DNA from: Propionicimonas sp020161015
GTDB lineage: Bacteria > Actinomycetota > Actinomycetes > Propionibacteriales > Propionibacteriaceae
Reading direction: 5' to 3'
Assembly: GCF_964266745.1 (NCBI RefSeq)
Contig: NZ_CAXWGX010000001.1
Coordinates: 310,001-374,000, forward strand
Length of the DNA stretch: 64,000 nt
The stretch's first letter is position 1; every line of letters starts with the position of its first letter. The position numbers and the translations under genes are program-made. Under the pieces are notes generated by a model. It saw only the letters and a list, made by a program, of their open reading frames with translations, did no database searches and was not told the origin of the DNA. Shown piece by piece: positions 9,481-17,336 of this stretch.

Positions 9481-10728
9481 TCAGGCGAGGAAGCCGGCGC
9501 CGACCGTGCGGTTCGTGGCCTCGTCAACCAGGATCACGGCGCCGGTGGCACGGTTCTCCGCGTAGTCGTCCATGAACAGCGGACGCGAGGCGCGCATGCG
9601 CACCCGCCCGATCTCGTTGAGCTCCAGCTGCTGGGCCGACTCGTCGCGGTGCAGCGTGTTCACGTCGACCTTGTAGACGACCTCGCGGATCTTCACCCGC
9701 GCCCACACCGTGGTGTGCTTGATCGCCAGCGTCCGTCCGGCGGACAACGGCGTGGACTCGTCCATCCAGCACACTCGCAGGTCGAGGTCCTGCCGGGCGG
9801 TCGGCTGGTTGTTCGGGCGCACCAGCATGTCGCCGCGGCTGATGTCGATCTCGTCGGCCAGGCGCAGCACCACGGACATCGGGGGGTACGCCTCGGGGAC
9901 CTCCCCGGTCGGGGTGTCGATGCCGGCCACCGTCGTCGTGAACCCGCTGGGCAGCACCATGATCGGGTCCCCGGCGCGGATCACCCCGCTGGCCACCGTC
10001 CCTGCGTAGCCGCGGTAGTCGCGCGCCTTCACCGACTGGGGACGGATCACGTACTGCACGGGGAAGCGGACGTCGCTGAGGTTGCGGTCGCTGGCCACGT
10101 GGAGGTGCTCCAGGTGGTACAGCAGGGCCGGGCCGTCGTACCACGGCGTCCGCGCGCTTCGGGTCACCACGTTGTCGCCGGCGAGCGCCGAGATCGGGAT
10201 GAACTCCAGGTCGCCGACGTGCAGCCGGCTCGCGAACGAGGTGAACTCGTCGACGATCGCGTCGTAGACCTCCTGGGAGAAGTCGACCAGGTCCATCTTG
10301 TTGATGCAGACGACGAGGTGGCGCACGCCCAGCAGCGTGGCGAGGAACGAGTGCCGCCGGCTCTGCTCGGTGAGGCCCTTGCGGGCGTCCACCAGGATCA
10401 GCGCCGCGTCGGCCGTCGAGGCGCCGGTCACCATGTTCCGCGTGTACTGCGGGTGCCCGGGGGTGTCGGCGATGATGAACTTGCGCCGCGGCGTGGCGAA
10501 GTACCGGTACGCCACGTCGATCGTGATGCCCTGCTCGCGCTCGGCCCGCAGGCCGTCGGTGAGCAGCGCCAGGTCGACGTAGTCGTCGCCGCGCTGGGTG
10601 CTGACCCGCTCGACGGCCTCGTACTGGTCGATGAAGATCGCCTTCGAGTCGTACAGCAGGCGCCCGATCAGGGTGCTCTTGCCGTCGTCCACGCTTCCGG
10701 CGGTGGCGAACCGCAACAGGTCGCTCAT
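9481..10728 (-). CDS. cysN: Sulfate adenylyltransferase GTPase subunit
   Basis: The 415-residue protein is an EF-Tu-like GTPase: G1 GSVDDGKST at residues 11-19, G3 ADTPGHPQYTRNM, G4 NKMD, and the switch region REQGITIDVAYRYF, then beta-barrel domains 2 and 3. With CysD it drives formation of adenosine 5'-phosphosulfate (APS) from ATP and sulfate. It ends at the beta-barrel with no APS-kinase extension, which fits the separate cysC gene. Its ATG overlaps the cysD stop by one base (TGATG). It is the last gene of the operon. Confidence 0.95.
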   Translation of the reverse strand: MSDLLRFATAGSVDDGKSTLIGRLLYDSKAIFIDQYEAVERVSTQRGDDYVDLALLTDGLRAEREQGITIDVAYRYFATPRRKFIIADTPGHPQYTRNMVTGASTADAALILVDARKGLTEQSRRHSFLATLLGVRHLVVCINKMDLVDFSQEVYDAIVDEFTSFASRLHVGDLEFIPISALAGDNVVTRSARTPWYDGPALLYHLEHLHVASDRNLSDVRFPVQYVIRPQSVKARDYRGYAGTVASGVIRAGDPIMVLPSGFTTTVAGIDTPTGEVPEAYPPMSVVLRLADEIDISRGDMLVRPNNQPTARQDLDLRVCWMDESTPLSAGRTLAIKHTTVWARVKIREVVYKVDVNTLHRDESAQQLELNEIGRVRMRASRPLFMDDYAENRATGAVILVDEATNRTVGAGFLA

Positions 10729-11630
10729 CAGAAGTAGCCCTCCTTCTTGCGGTCCTCCATGGCAGCCTCGCTCACCCGGTCGTCGCCACGGGTGGCCCCG
10801 CGCTCGGTCAGGCGGGCGGCGGCGATCTCGGCCACGATGGCCTCGTTGGTCTCCGCGTCGGACTCGACCGCGGCGGTCAGGTTCGCGTCGCCCATCGTGC
10901 GGTAGCGCACCCGCATACGGCGGATCTCCTCGCCGTCCTTCGGGACGACGAACTCGTTCACCGCGTAGAGCATCCCGTCGCGCTTCACCACGTCCCGCTC
11001 CTGGGCGTAGTAGAGGTTCGGCAGCGGGATGTCCTCGGCCTCGATGTAGGCCCAGGTGTCCAGCTCGGTCCAGTTCGACAGCGGGAACACCCGGATGCTC
11101 TCCCCGGAGAACACCCGCCCGTTGTAGAGGTTCCACAGCTCGGGACGCTGGTTCTTGGGGTCCCACTGGCCGAAGTCGTCGCGGAAGGAGAACACGCGCT
11201 CCTTGGCGCGGGCCTTCTCCTCGTCGCGGCGGGCCCCGCCGAACAGGGCGTCGAAACGGTGCTGCTCCGCCGCGTCCAGCAGGACGGGGGTCTGGATGCG
11301 GTTGCGGGAGCCGTTGGGCTCCTCCTGCACCAGCCCGCGCTCGATGGCGTCCGGCACGGACGCGACGACGAGCTGCACCTCGAGCTGCTCCATCCACCAG
11401 TCACGGAAGGCGATCACCTCGGGGAAGTTCAGCCCGGTGTCGACGTGCATGAACGGGAACGGGATGCGCGCCGGGGCGAACGCCTTCTGCGCGAGCACGC
11501 TCATCACCACCGAGTCCTTGCCGCCGGAGAACAGCAGGCAGGGACGCTGCATCTCCGCGGCCACCTCCCGGATGATGTGGATGCTCTCCGCCTCCAGGGC
11601 GCGGAGCTGGCTGAGCACGTAGCCGGTCAT
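10728..11630 (-). CDS. cysD: Sulfate adenylyltransferase catalytic subunit
   Basis: The 300-residue enzyme is an N-type ATP pyrophosphatase with the PP-loop FSGGKDSVVM near residue 36 and the diagnostic blocks FPFMHVDTG, GARRDEEKARAKERVFSF and DPKNQRPELWNLYNG. It catalyses ATP + sulfate to APS + PPi together with CysN. Its ATG overlaps the cysQ stop (ATGA), so translation is coupled to the PAP phosphatase gene. Confidence 0.96.
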   Translation of the reverse strand: MTGYVLSQLRALEAESIHIIREVAAEMQRPCLLFSGGKDSVVMSVLAQKAFAPARIPFPFMHVDTGLNFPEVIAFRDWWMEQLEVQLVVASVPDAIERGLVQEEPNGSRNRIQTPVLLDAAEQHRFDALFGGARRDEEKARAKERVFSFRDDFGQWDPKNQRPELWNLYNGRVFSGESIRVFPLSNWTELDTWAYIEAEDIPLPNLYYAQERDVVKRDGMLYAVNEFVVPKDGEEIRRMRVRYRTMGDANLTAAVESDAETNEAIVAEIAAARLTERGATRGDDRVSEAAMEDRKKEGYF

Positions 11631-12385
11631 CGTCCTCCTTCGATCTGTGCCACCGCGGCGAGCAGCCGGGGGGCGAGTCCGGCCCGGCAGACCAGGAGGT
11701 CCGGCAGCCAGGGATCCGAATTGTTGTAGGCCAGCGGCGAGCCGTCCAGCCGGCTGGTGTGCAGGCCCGACGCCGCGGCGACCGCGACGGGGGCCGCGGA
11801 GTCCCACTCGTACTGCCCGCCACCGTGCAGGTAGGCGTCCGCCTCGCCGGTGACCACCGCCATCGCCTTCACCCCGGCCGAGCCCATCCCGACGAGCTCC
11901 ACCGGCAGCAGCGCGCCGAGGCGACGCACCAGCTCCGGCGGGCGGCTGCGGCTCACCGCGATCCGCAGCGGGCCGTCCTCGCGCGCGGCCGGGGGCGGCA
12001 CGGGTCGCTCGGTGCCGAAGACCTGGCCCCGGGCCGGCAGTGCGACCGCGCCGGCGACCAGGCCGGCCCCGCGCTGCCACAGGGCCACGTGGACGGCGAA
12101 GTCGGTGCGCCAGGCACCGTCGGTGCGCTCGGCGTACTCCCGGGTGCCGTCGAGCGGGTCGACGATCCACACCCGGTCCGCGGACAGGCGCCGGTGGTCG
12201 TCCTTCGCCTCCTCCGACAGCACGGCGTCCGCGGGGCGCAACTGCCCGAGCCGCTCCAGCAGGAAGGCGTTCGAACGGCGGTCGCCCTCCGCACCCAGGT
12301 CCGCCGGGTCCTGCGCACGGAGGTCGAGCAGCACGCGCCCTGCGCCCTCGGCGAGTGCGGCGGCCAGCGCGGCGTCAGATGTCAT
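11627..12385 (-). CDS. cysQ: 3'(2'),5'-bisphosphate nucleotidase (PAP phosphatase)
   Basis: The 252-residue protein belongs to the inositol monophosphatase/CysQ family. Metal-binding motifs are seen at LSEEAKDD, WIVDPLDGTREY and YEWDSAAPVAVA. CysQ hydrolyses 3'-phosphoadenosine 5'-phosphate, the inhibitory by-product of sulfotransferases and PAPS reductases, to AMP. The gene overlaps cysC upstream by 11 bases and cysD downstream by 4 bases. The MTSDAALAAAL start is preferred over an upstream in-frame ATG that would extend deep into cysC. It supports the view that PAPS is consumed by sulfotransfer in this organism. Confidence 0.92.
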   Translation of the reverse strand: MTSDAALAAALAEGAGRVLLDLRAQDPADLGAEGDRRSNAFLLERLGQLRPADAVLSEEAKDDHRRLSADRVWIVDPLDGTREYAERTDGAWRTDFAVHVALWQRGAGLVAGAVALPARGQVFGTERPVPPPAAREDGPLRIAVSRSRPPELVRRLGALLPVELVGMGSAGVKAMAVVTGEADAYLHGGGQYEWDSAAPVAVAAASGLHTSRLDGSPLAYNNSDPWLPDLLVCRAGLAPRLLAAVAQIEGGR

Positions 12386-13586
12386 AGCCCAGCACCTCTC
12401 CCCCGGCCGGCGCCTCGGCACGCTCGCGCGGCGCGAACTCCTCGCCCCGCCGCAGCGCCCGCGCCTCCAGTTCGGCGACCACGAGCTCGACGGCCTCTGT
12501 CACGCCGGTCGTCGTGGTGTCGATGACCAGGTCGGCGCCGGTGGGCACCTCGTAGGGGGAGTCGATGCCGGTGAAGTTGGTGAGCCGGCCGGCGCGCGCC
12601 TGGGCGTAGAGGCCCTTGCGGTCGCGTCGTTCGCACTCCTCGAGCGGCGTGGAGACCCACACCTCGACGAACTCCGCACCGTCCTCGGCCATCCGGCGAG
12701 CATCCGCGCGGCCCTCGGCGAAGGGGGCGATCAGGGCCGTGATCGCGATGCCGCCGTGTCGCGCCAGCATCGCGGCGACCCAGCTCACCCGGCGCACATT
12801 GGCCGCGCGTCCTTCCGCGTCGAAGCCCAGGCCGGCCGACAGCATGCGGCGCACGTCGTCGCCGTCGAGGAGGGTGACCTCCCGCTCGGTGCGCTGCTCG
12901 AGGGCATCGTGGAGCGCGCGGGCGATCGTCGACTTCCCGGAGCCGGACAGCCCGGTGAAGAACACCACCGTTCCGCCGCGGTCCTTGCGCGGGGGCTCGC
13001 CGGCATGGCCGTCGCCGACGGCGACCACCCTGCTCGTGCCGTACGCCTGCCCCAGCGCGGCCACCGTGGGCAGCTCGGGGCGCTCGAAGACGCCCCGGGT
13101 GCCCGGCGCGGGCCACGGGACGCGCACCAGCGTGTGCTCCCCGTGCGGACGCGCGTCCAGCACGTCCGGCAGTTCGGCCAGCAGCCGGCGTCCCGCCTTC
13201 GTCCGGCCGGCGAGCACCAGCCACACCACCGTGGCCCGCGGAGGCGTCAACGCGTCCACCCGGGCGAGATCGGCGATGTTCGGCGTGTCGCGCACGACGA
13301 CGACCAGCCCGGCGCGCGGCGACGGTTCACCGACGGCGGAACCGGCGACGGGCCGCAGCGGCGTGACCGACAGCGTGCCCGCGTCGTGGCGTGCCAGCAG
13401 CAGCGGGGTCGCCTCCACGTCGCGGACGACGACCTCCTCCACACCGTCGAGCGCGGCCAGCGCGGAATGGCCCAGCCGCAGGCTCGGTGGCACCAGGCCC
13501 AGCTGGACCAGCTCGACGAGGTCGAGGTCGCCCGCCTCGACCGTCAGCGTCGGCAGCTGGGCGAGGTCGGTCAGGTCAGGGGTCAT
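12375..13586 (-). CDS. cysC: Adenylyl-sulfate kinase with N-terminal extension
   Basis: The 403-residue protein has a complete APS kinase domain at about residues 203-390: P-loop GLSGSGKST (212-220), DGDDVRRMLSAGLGF, then the ECERRDRKGLYAQARAG lid and NFTGIDSPYEVP. It phosphorylates APS to PAPS, the donor for sulfation. The first roughly 200 residues are unusual for a stand-alone kinase and contain LVQLGLVPPSLRLG and ATPLLLARHDAG, which look like a degenerate ATP-sulfurylase-type PUA domain; that relation is inference. It overlaps tauE and cysQ by 11 bases each. Confidence 0.9.
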   Translation of the reverse strand: MTPDLTDLAQLPTLTVEAGDLDLVELVQLGLVPPSLRLGHSALAALDGVEEVVVRDVEATPLLLARHDAGTLSVTPLRPVAGSAVGEPSPRAGLVVVVRDTPNIADLARVDALTPPRATVVWLVLAGRTKAGRRLLAELPDVLDARPHGEHTLVRVPWPAPGTRGVFERPELPTVAALGQAYGTSRVVAVGDGHAGEPPRKDRGGTVVFFTGLSGSGKSTIARALHDALEQRTEREVTLLDGDDVRRMLSAGLGFDAEGRAANVRRVSWVAAMLARHGGIAITALIAPFAEGRADARRMAEDGAEFVEVWVSTPLEECERRDRKGLYAQARAGRLTNFTGIDSPYEVPTGADLVIDTTTTGVTEAVELVVAELEARALRRGEEFAPRERAEAPAGGEVLGYDI

Positions 13587-14523
13587 CGATCGACTCCAGA
13601 TCGTCGGCGGGGGCACGGTTCCTCGGCGAGTGCGTGCCGTGGGTGAAGCTGTAGCGGTGGCGCAGGATGGCCCAGGCGAGTGGCCCGGCCACGATCGCCG
13701 CTGCGCCGGCCGCCAGGACGCCGGCGGTCGGCATGCCCAGCAGCTTGAGGCCGGAGGCCATCAGCAGGACGGCCAGCGCGCGGCGGATGATGCCGCCGGG
13801 GGCGCGCGAGGAGATCTGCGCGCCGATGAAGGCCCCCGGGATCGCGCCGAGCAGCATCGAGCCGGTGATGCCCAGCGACACCTGCCCGAACATCAGGTGC
13901 CCCAGCGAGGCCGCGGCCACCAGCGGCACCGCCTGCACCAGGTCGGTGCCGACGAGCTGGGACGGCTTCAGCTGCGGGTAGAGCACCAGCAGCAGGGTGA
14001 GGATCAGCGAGCCGGCCCCGACCGAGGTCATGCCGACCATCGCGCCACCCAGCACGCCGAGCAGGACGGTCGGCAGCCGGCGGACCTGCACGTCGGCAGA
14101 GGTCATCGGCGCGGGCCCCTCGCCCCAGGGCAGTCGCTTGCGGGTCATCTGGAACCACGAGCGGATGATCAGCCCGGACGCGGCCAGCAGCAGCGCGACG
14201 CCGAGCATCGCGAGCAGCAGCTGCTCGAAGCCGGGGATCACCTTGAGGTGGTCGACGACCATCGCGCCGAGGAACGCCGCCGGCACCGACCCGATGCACA
14301 GCCACAGCACGAGTTCCAGGTTCGCCGTCTTGCGCACGATGTGCACGATCGCCCCGGCCGGCTTCATGAACAGGCTGCTCACGACGTCGCTGGAGATCGC
14401 TGTCAGGGGGTCCACCCGGAAGAAGAACACCAGGACCGGGGTCATCAGCGCGCCGCCCCCCATGCCGGTGAGGCCGACGACGATGCCGACGACAAGGCCG
14501 GCCAGGGCGATGCCCGCGTCCAT
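13576..14523 (-). CDS. TauE/SafE-family sulfite or sulfate-related permease
   Basis: The 315-residue integral membrane protein has about eight membrane segments and two internally related halves. These are marked by GLVVGIVVGLTGMGGGALMT near the N-terminus and GGAMVGMTSVGAGSLI in the second half, the signature of the TauE/SafE/YfcA family of anion exporters or permeases. As the first gene of the overlapping operon with cysCQDN, its cargo is probably a sulfur oxyanion. GAGGTGAGGAC precedes the ATG. Direction of transport is not predictable from sequence. Confidence 0.88.
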   Translation of the reverse strand: MDAGIALAGLVVGIVVGLTGMGGGALMTPVLVFFFRVDPLTAISSDVVSSLFMKPAGAIVHIVRKTANLELVLWLCIGSVPAAFLGAMVVDHLKVIPGFEQLLLAMLGVALLLAASGLIIRSWFQMTRKRLPWGEGPAPMTSADVQVRRLPTVLLGVLGGAMVGMTSVGAGSLILTLLLVLYPQLKPSQLVGTDLVQAVPLVAAASLGHLMFGQVSLGITGSMLLGAIPGAFIGAQISSRAPGGIIRRALAVLLMASGLKLLGMPTAGVLAAGAAAIVAGPLAWAILRHRYSFTHGTHSPRNRAPADDLESIDDP

Positions 14524-14629
14524 GTGTCCTCACCTCGTTCGTCGGTCAATTGGGGGGTCCTGCCGGGAGCCCGTCCGGCAGGCGTTCGCCCCGCGCTCAG
14601 GTCCGGGACGTGGCCGGTCCGGCGGACGA

Positions 14630-14650
14630 CGGCCCCCTCGTGAGGGGCCG
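14630..14650 (-). terminator. Hairpin downstream of the sulfotransferase gene
   Basis: CGGCCCC pairs with GGGGCCG around a seven-base loop, 50 bases beyond the sulfotransferase stop. It separates that gene from the tauE operon, which then needs its own promoter in 14524-14629; no clear -35/-10 pair was found there. Confidence 0.5.
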
Positions 14651-14700
14651 CGGGGGCCGGCTCAGGATACCGAACCGGCCTGTGGGGGTTCGAAACGGGG

Positions 14701-15918
14701 TCAGTCGCGCTCCCTCTTCAGGGTCCGTGTGGCCTTCTTCCTGCCCCGCTGGTACAGCTCGTCGAGCAGCTCCTTCGACGTGAACCGGGCCAGCGCCCGC
14801 GTCCGCCCGTCCGCCCCCTCGCCGGTCCGGAAGCCGGCGTCGAGGCCGAGCCCGGCCGCGGCGATCCCCAGCATCGCCTCCGCTGCGAGGTCCACCGGCA
14901 CGGCTCCCGCCTTCCGGTGGTCCTCCGCCGCGCTGCGACGGCGCTGCGCCGGCCGGGCGAGCCGCTCGACGTCGCCGATGATCCGGACGCCGCTCGCGGC
15001 GACGGCGTCCGCGTTGGCCCGTGCCTGCGCATCGGCGAGGTCGGCCGCCCAGTCGGGCATGGTGAGGCGGGCCTCGCCCTGGGCCGGCGTCCGGTACCCC
15101 AGCACGCGGGCGATCGCCCCGCGGACGGCGAGCGCGTCGTACTGCTCCCAGGTGGTGGCCTCCGCCCGGAAGCGCTTGTTGAACTGCCGGAACAGCTCGA
15201 TCTCGGGGACGGTCATGCTGCGGTTGGCGGCGTGCGCCTCGGTCTCGGCCTCCGCCAGCAGGTTGCGCGGCAGGCCGAGGAGGTCCTCCACACTGTGGTG
15301 CAGGAAGTCGTGGTCGCCCGGGTCGAGCACGACGACGACCACCTTCCGAGGGCCGATCACGTTCGCCCAGCGGCGCACCAGCGCCCCCTGGTCGTGCCGG
15401 GTCTGGACGATGTCGTGGATGCGCGAGCCGGGCTCGAACGCCTCCTTCAGCCACTTGTCGAACGTGCCGCGGTTGCCCGCGGACTTGTTGGTCTCCTGCC
15501 AGATCGACGGCAGCATCTGGGCGACGCTGCGCAGCGTCACCAGCACGTGGAGGTCGTCGCCGAAGGTGCGCGCCACCTCCTCGACCACGGGTTCCTTCGC
15601 GCCGGCGGCGTACTCGTGGCCGAACCAGGCCGTCAGCTCGGGGTGGGCGTCGATCTCGGAGACCAGCCGCGTCCAGTACCAGCGGGGCGGGGGCTTGGTC
15701 GGGCGGCCGTCGGCAGAGGACTTCCACCCGATGCCCTTCCCGATGAGCGCTGCAACCGGGAGCCGGTGGTTCACCGCCGAGCCAGGGTAGAGCACGCCGT
15801 GGGCGCGCAGCTCCGTCCGGCACGCCGCGCCGGCGGCCTGCAGGGCCGTCGTCCCCGTCTTCTGCGGGCCGATCTGGAACAGTCGTGCTCCGCGCGGCAG
15901 TGGTTCCACCCGGGTCAT
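14701..15918 (-). CDS. PAPS-dependent sulfotransferase-like protein
   Basis: The 405-residue protein opens with LFQIGPQKTGTTALQ, the 5'-phosphosulfate-binding loop of sulfotransferases. A strand then has HVLVTLRSVAQMLPSIWQ, the 3'-phosphate-binding arginine/serine region. The C-terminal 150 residues have no recognised domain and end in a basic tail. It sits just upstream of the genes that make PAPS and remove PAP, so transfer of sulfate to a glycan, lipid or protein is a reasonable inference. GAGAGGGG precedes the ATG at 15918. Acceptor unknown. 15919-16084 upstream shows no gene. Confidence 0.85.
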   Translation of the reverse strand: MTRVEPLPRGARLFQIGPQKTGTTALQAAGAACRTELRAHGVLYPGSAVNHRLPVAALIGKGIGWKSSADGRPTKPPPRWYWTRLVSEIDAHPELTAWFGHEYAAGAKEPVVEEVARTFGDDLHVLVTLRSVAQMLPSIWQETNKSAGNRGTFDKWLKEAFEPGSRIHDIVQTRHDQGALVRRWANVIGPRKVVVVVLDPGDHDFLHHSVEDLLGLPRNLLAEAETEAHAANRSMTVPEIELFRQFNKRFRAEATTWEQYDALAVRGAIARVLGYRTPAQGEARLTMPDWAADLADAQARANADAVAASGVRIIGDVERLARPAQRRRSAAEDHRKAGAVPVDLAAEAMLGIAAAGLGLDAGFRTGEGADGRTRALARFTSKELLDELYQRGRKKATRTLKRERD

Positions 15919-16084
15919 CGGTGTGTGTTCCCCTCTCGATCTGCGCAGCCGGCGACGACAGGACATCACCGGACCCTGCGGGGAGACGCATCGCCAGCTG
16001 AGAATCAGCTGTGATTTCTCACAATCGAGGACCCTACCGGCTCGGCGGGACGGACGGCCAGCCCGCGACGGCGGCGTGGACGGC

Positions 16085-17287
16085 TCACGCCTGCGCCGGC
16101 TGCTCCTGCGCGGCCGCGGCACGCGTCCGCCCCCACGGGCCGAGGGCCGTGGCGAGCGACCCGGCGAGGAGGAGGACGCCGGCGACGACGCCGATGTTGT
16201 CGACCACCTGCTGCCACGGCGCGTAGGTGAGCTCGACGTTGTCTCCGGAGGGCAGCCACATGAACGGCGCGACCGCCACCCACGCCGCGTACCCGAGCCC
16301 GGGCAGGCGCAGGTACGCCGGGAGGTCGCGGGCCTGCCAGAGCACGACGGCCAGCGGCACCACCCACACGTAGTGGTGGGACCACGAGATCGGGGACGCC
16401 AGCAGGCTGGTGAAGCCCGCCAGGCACAGCGCGAGGGCCACCTGCCCGGCACGGTGCATCAGCACCGCCGCCGCGAGCCCGAGGACCACGACGAGCGCAC
16501 TCAGGATGATGCCGCCGCGGCTCGGCGCGCCCGTGAGCCGGTTCCACACGCCCAGCACCGACTGGTTGGACGCGAACACGATGCCGGAGTTCAGCCCCGA
16601 GTCGCCGGAGGCGAGCTTGAGCCAGTACTGCATCGAGGCGGCGGGGAGGAGCAGGAAGCCGATACCGGTGGCCACGACGAACGAGGAGAACGCCACCAGG
16701 CCGGGGCGCCGGCGCCCGGCGAAGAAGTTGTAGGCGGCCACCACGGCCGGGGTCAGCTTGACCGCCGTGGCCGCGCCCACCAGCCAGCCCTCGGGCAGGA
16801 TCCGCCGGCGCAGCAGTCGCCGGCCCGGCATCGAGTCGAGGACGGCAGCGGCCACGAGGAAGATCGCCAGCTGGCCGAAGCCGAGGGTGTCACGCACCGG
16901 CTGCACGAGCAGGATCACCGCGGTGGTGAGCAGGCTGAGCCGCCACCCCGACAGCCCGAGCCGGTACAGCACGGCGGCCAGCGCCGCGGTGCACAGGACG
17001 AGCCACACCACGGCGGCGACGGTGAACGGCACCACGGCGAAGGGCACGGTCAGCAGCGCGGCGAAGGCGGGGTAGATCCAGGGCAGCTGGCCCTGGGGGT
17101 CGAAGATGTCGCCGCCGTCCAGCACGATCCGGCCGACCCGCTGGTAGACGCCGAGGTCCATCATGTTCGGTTGCCAGGGGACGAGCGTGCTGCCGGGGAT
17201 CTGGACGCCCGCCACGTACAGCGCAGCAAGGACCGGCACCAGCGCGAGCGCACCCCGCACCGCCCATGTCCGCAGTCGCGTCCCCAT
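16085..17287 (-). CDS. GT87-like polytopic glycosyltransferase
   Basis: The 400-residue membrane protein has about ten or eleven membrane segments and the hallmarks of DUF2029/GT87 alpha-mannosyltransferases (PimE type): an early acidic motif in MMDLGVYQRVGR, then LPWIYPAFAALL, ATAVKLTPAVVAAY in the middle, and SPISWSHHYVW in the last third. Such enzymes use polyprenyl-phosphate mannose as donor outside the membrane. It is the third such gene in this leftward cluster, 49 bases after the DUF4185 gene. AAGGTGAGGG precedes the ATG. Confidence 0.86.
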   Translation of the reverse strand: MGTRLRTWAVRGALALVPVLAALYVAGVQIPGSTLVPWQPNMMDLGVYQRVGRIVLDGGDIFDPQGQLPWIYPAFAALLTVPFAVVPFTVAAVVWLVLCTAALAAVLYRLGLSGWRLSLLTTAVILLVQPVRDTLGFGQLAIFLVAAAVLDSMPGRRLLRRRILPEGWLVGAATAVKLTPAVVAAYNFFAGRRRPGLVAFSSFVVATGIGFLLLPAASMQYWLKLASGDSGLNSGIVFASNQSVLGVWNRLTGAPSRGGIILSALVVVLGLAAAVLMHRAGQVALALCLAGFTSLLASPISWSHHYVWVVPLAVVLWQARDLPAYLRLPGLGYAAWVAVAPFMWLPSGDNVELTYAPWQQVVDNIGVVAGVLLLAGSLATALGPWGRTRAAAAQEQPAQA

Positions 17288-17336
17288 CCCTCACCTTCCT
17301 CGGGCCCGTCCAAGCGTAGCGAGCGGGCGCGCCGGC

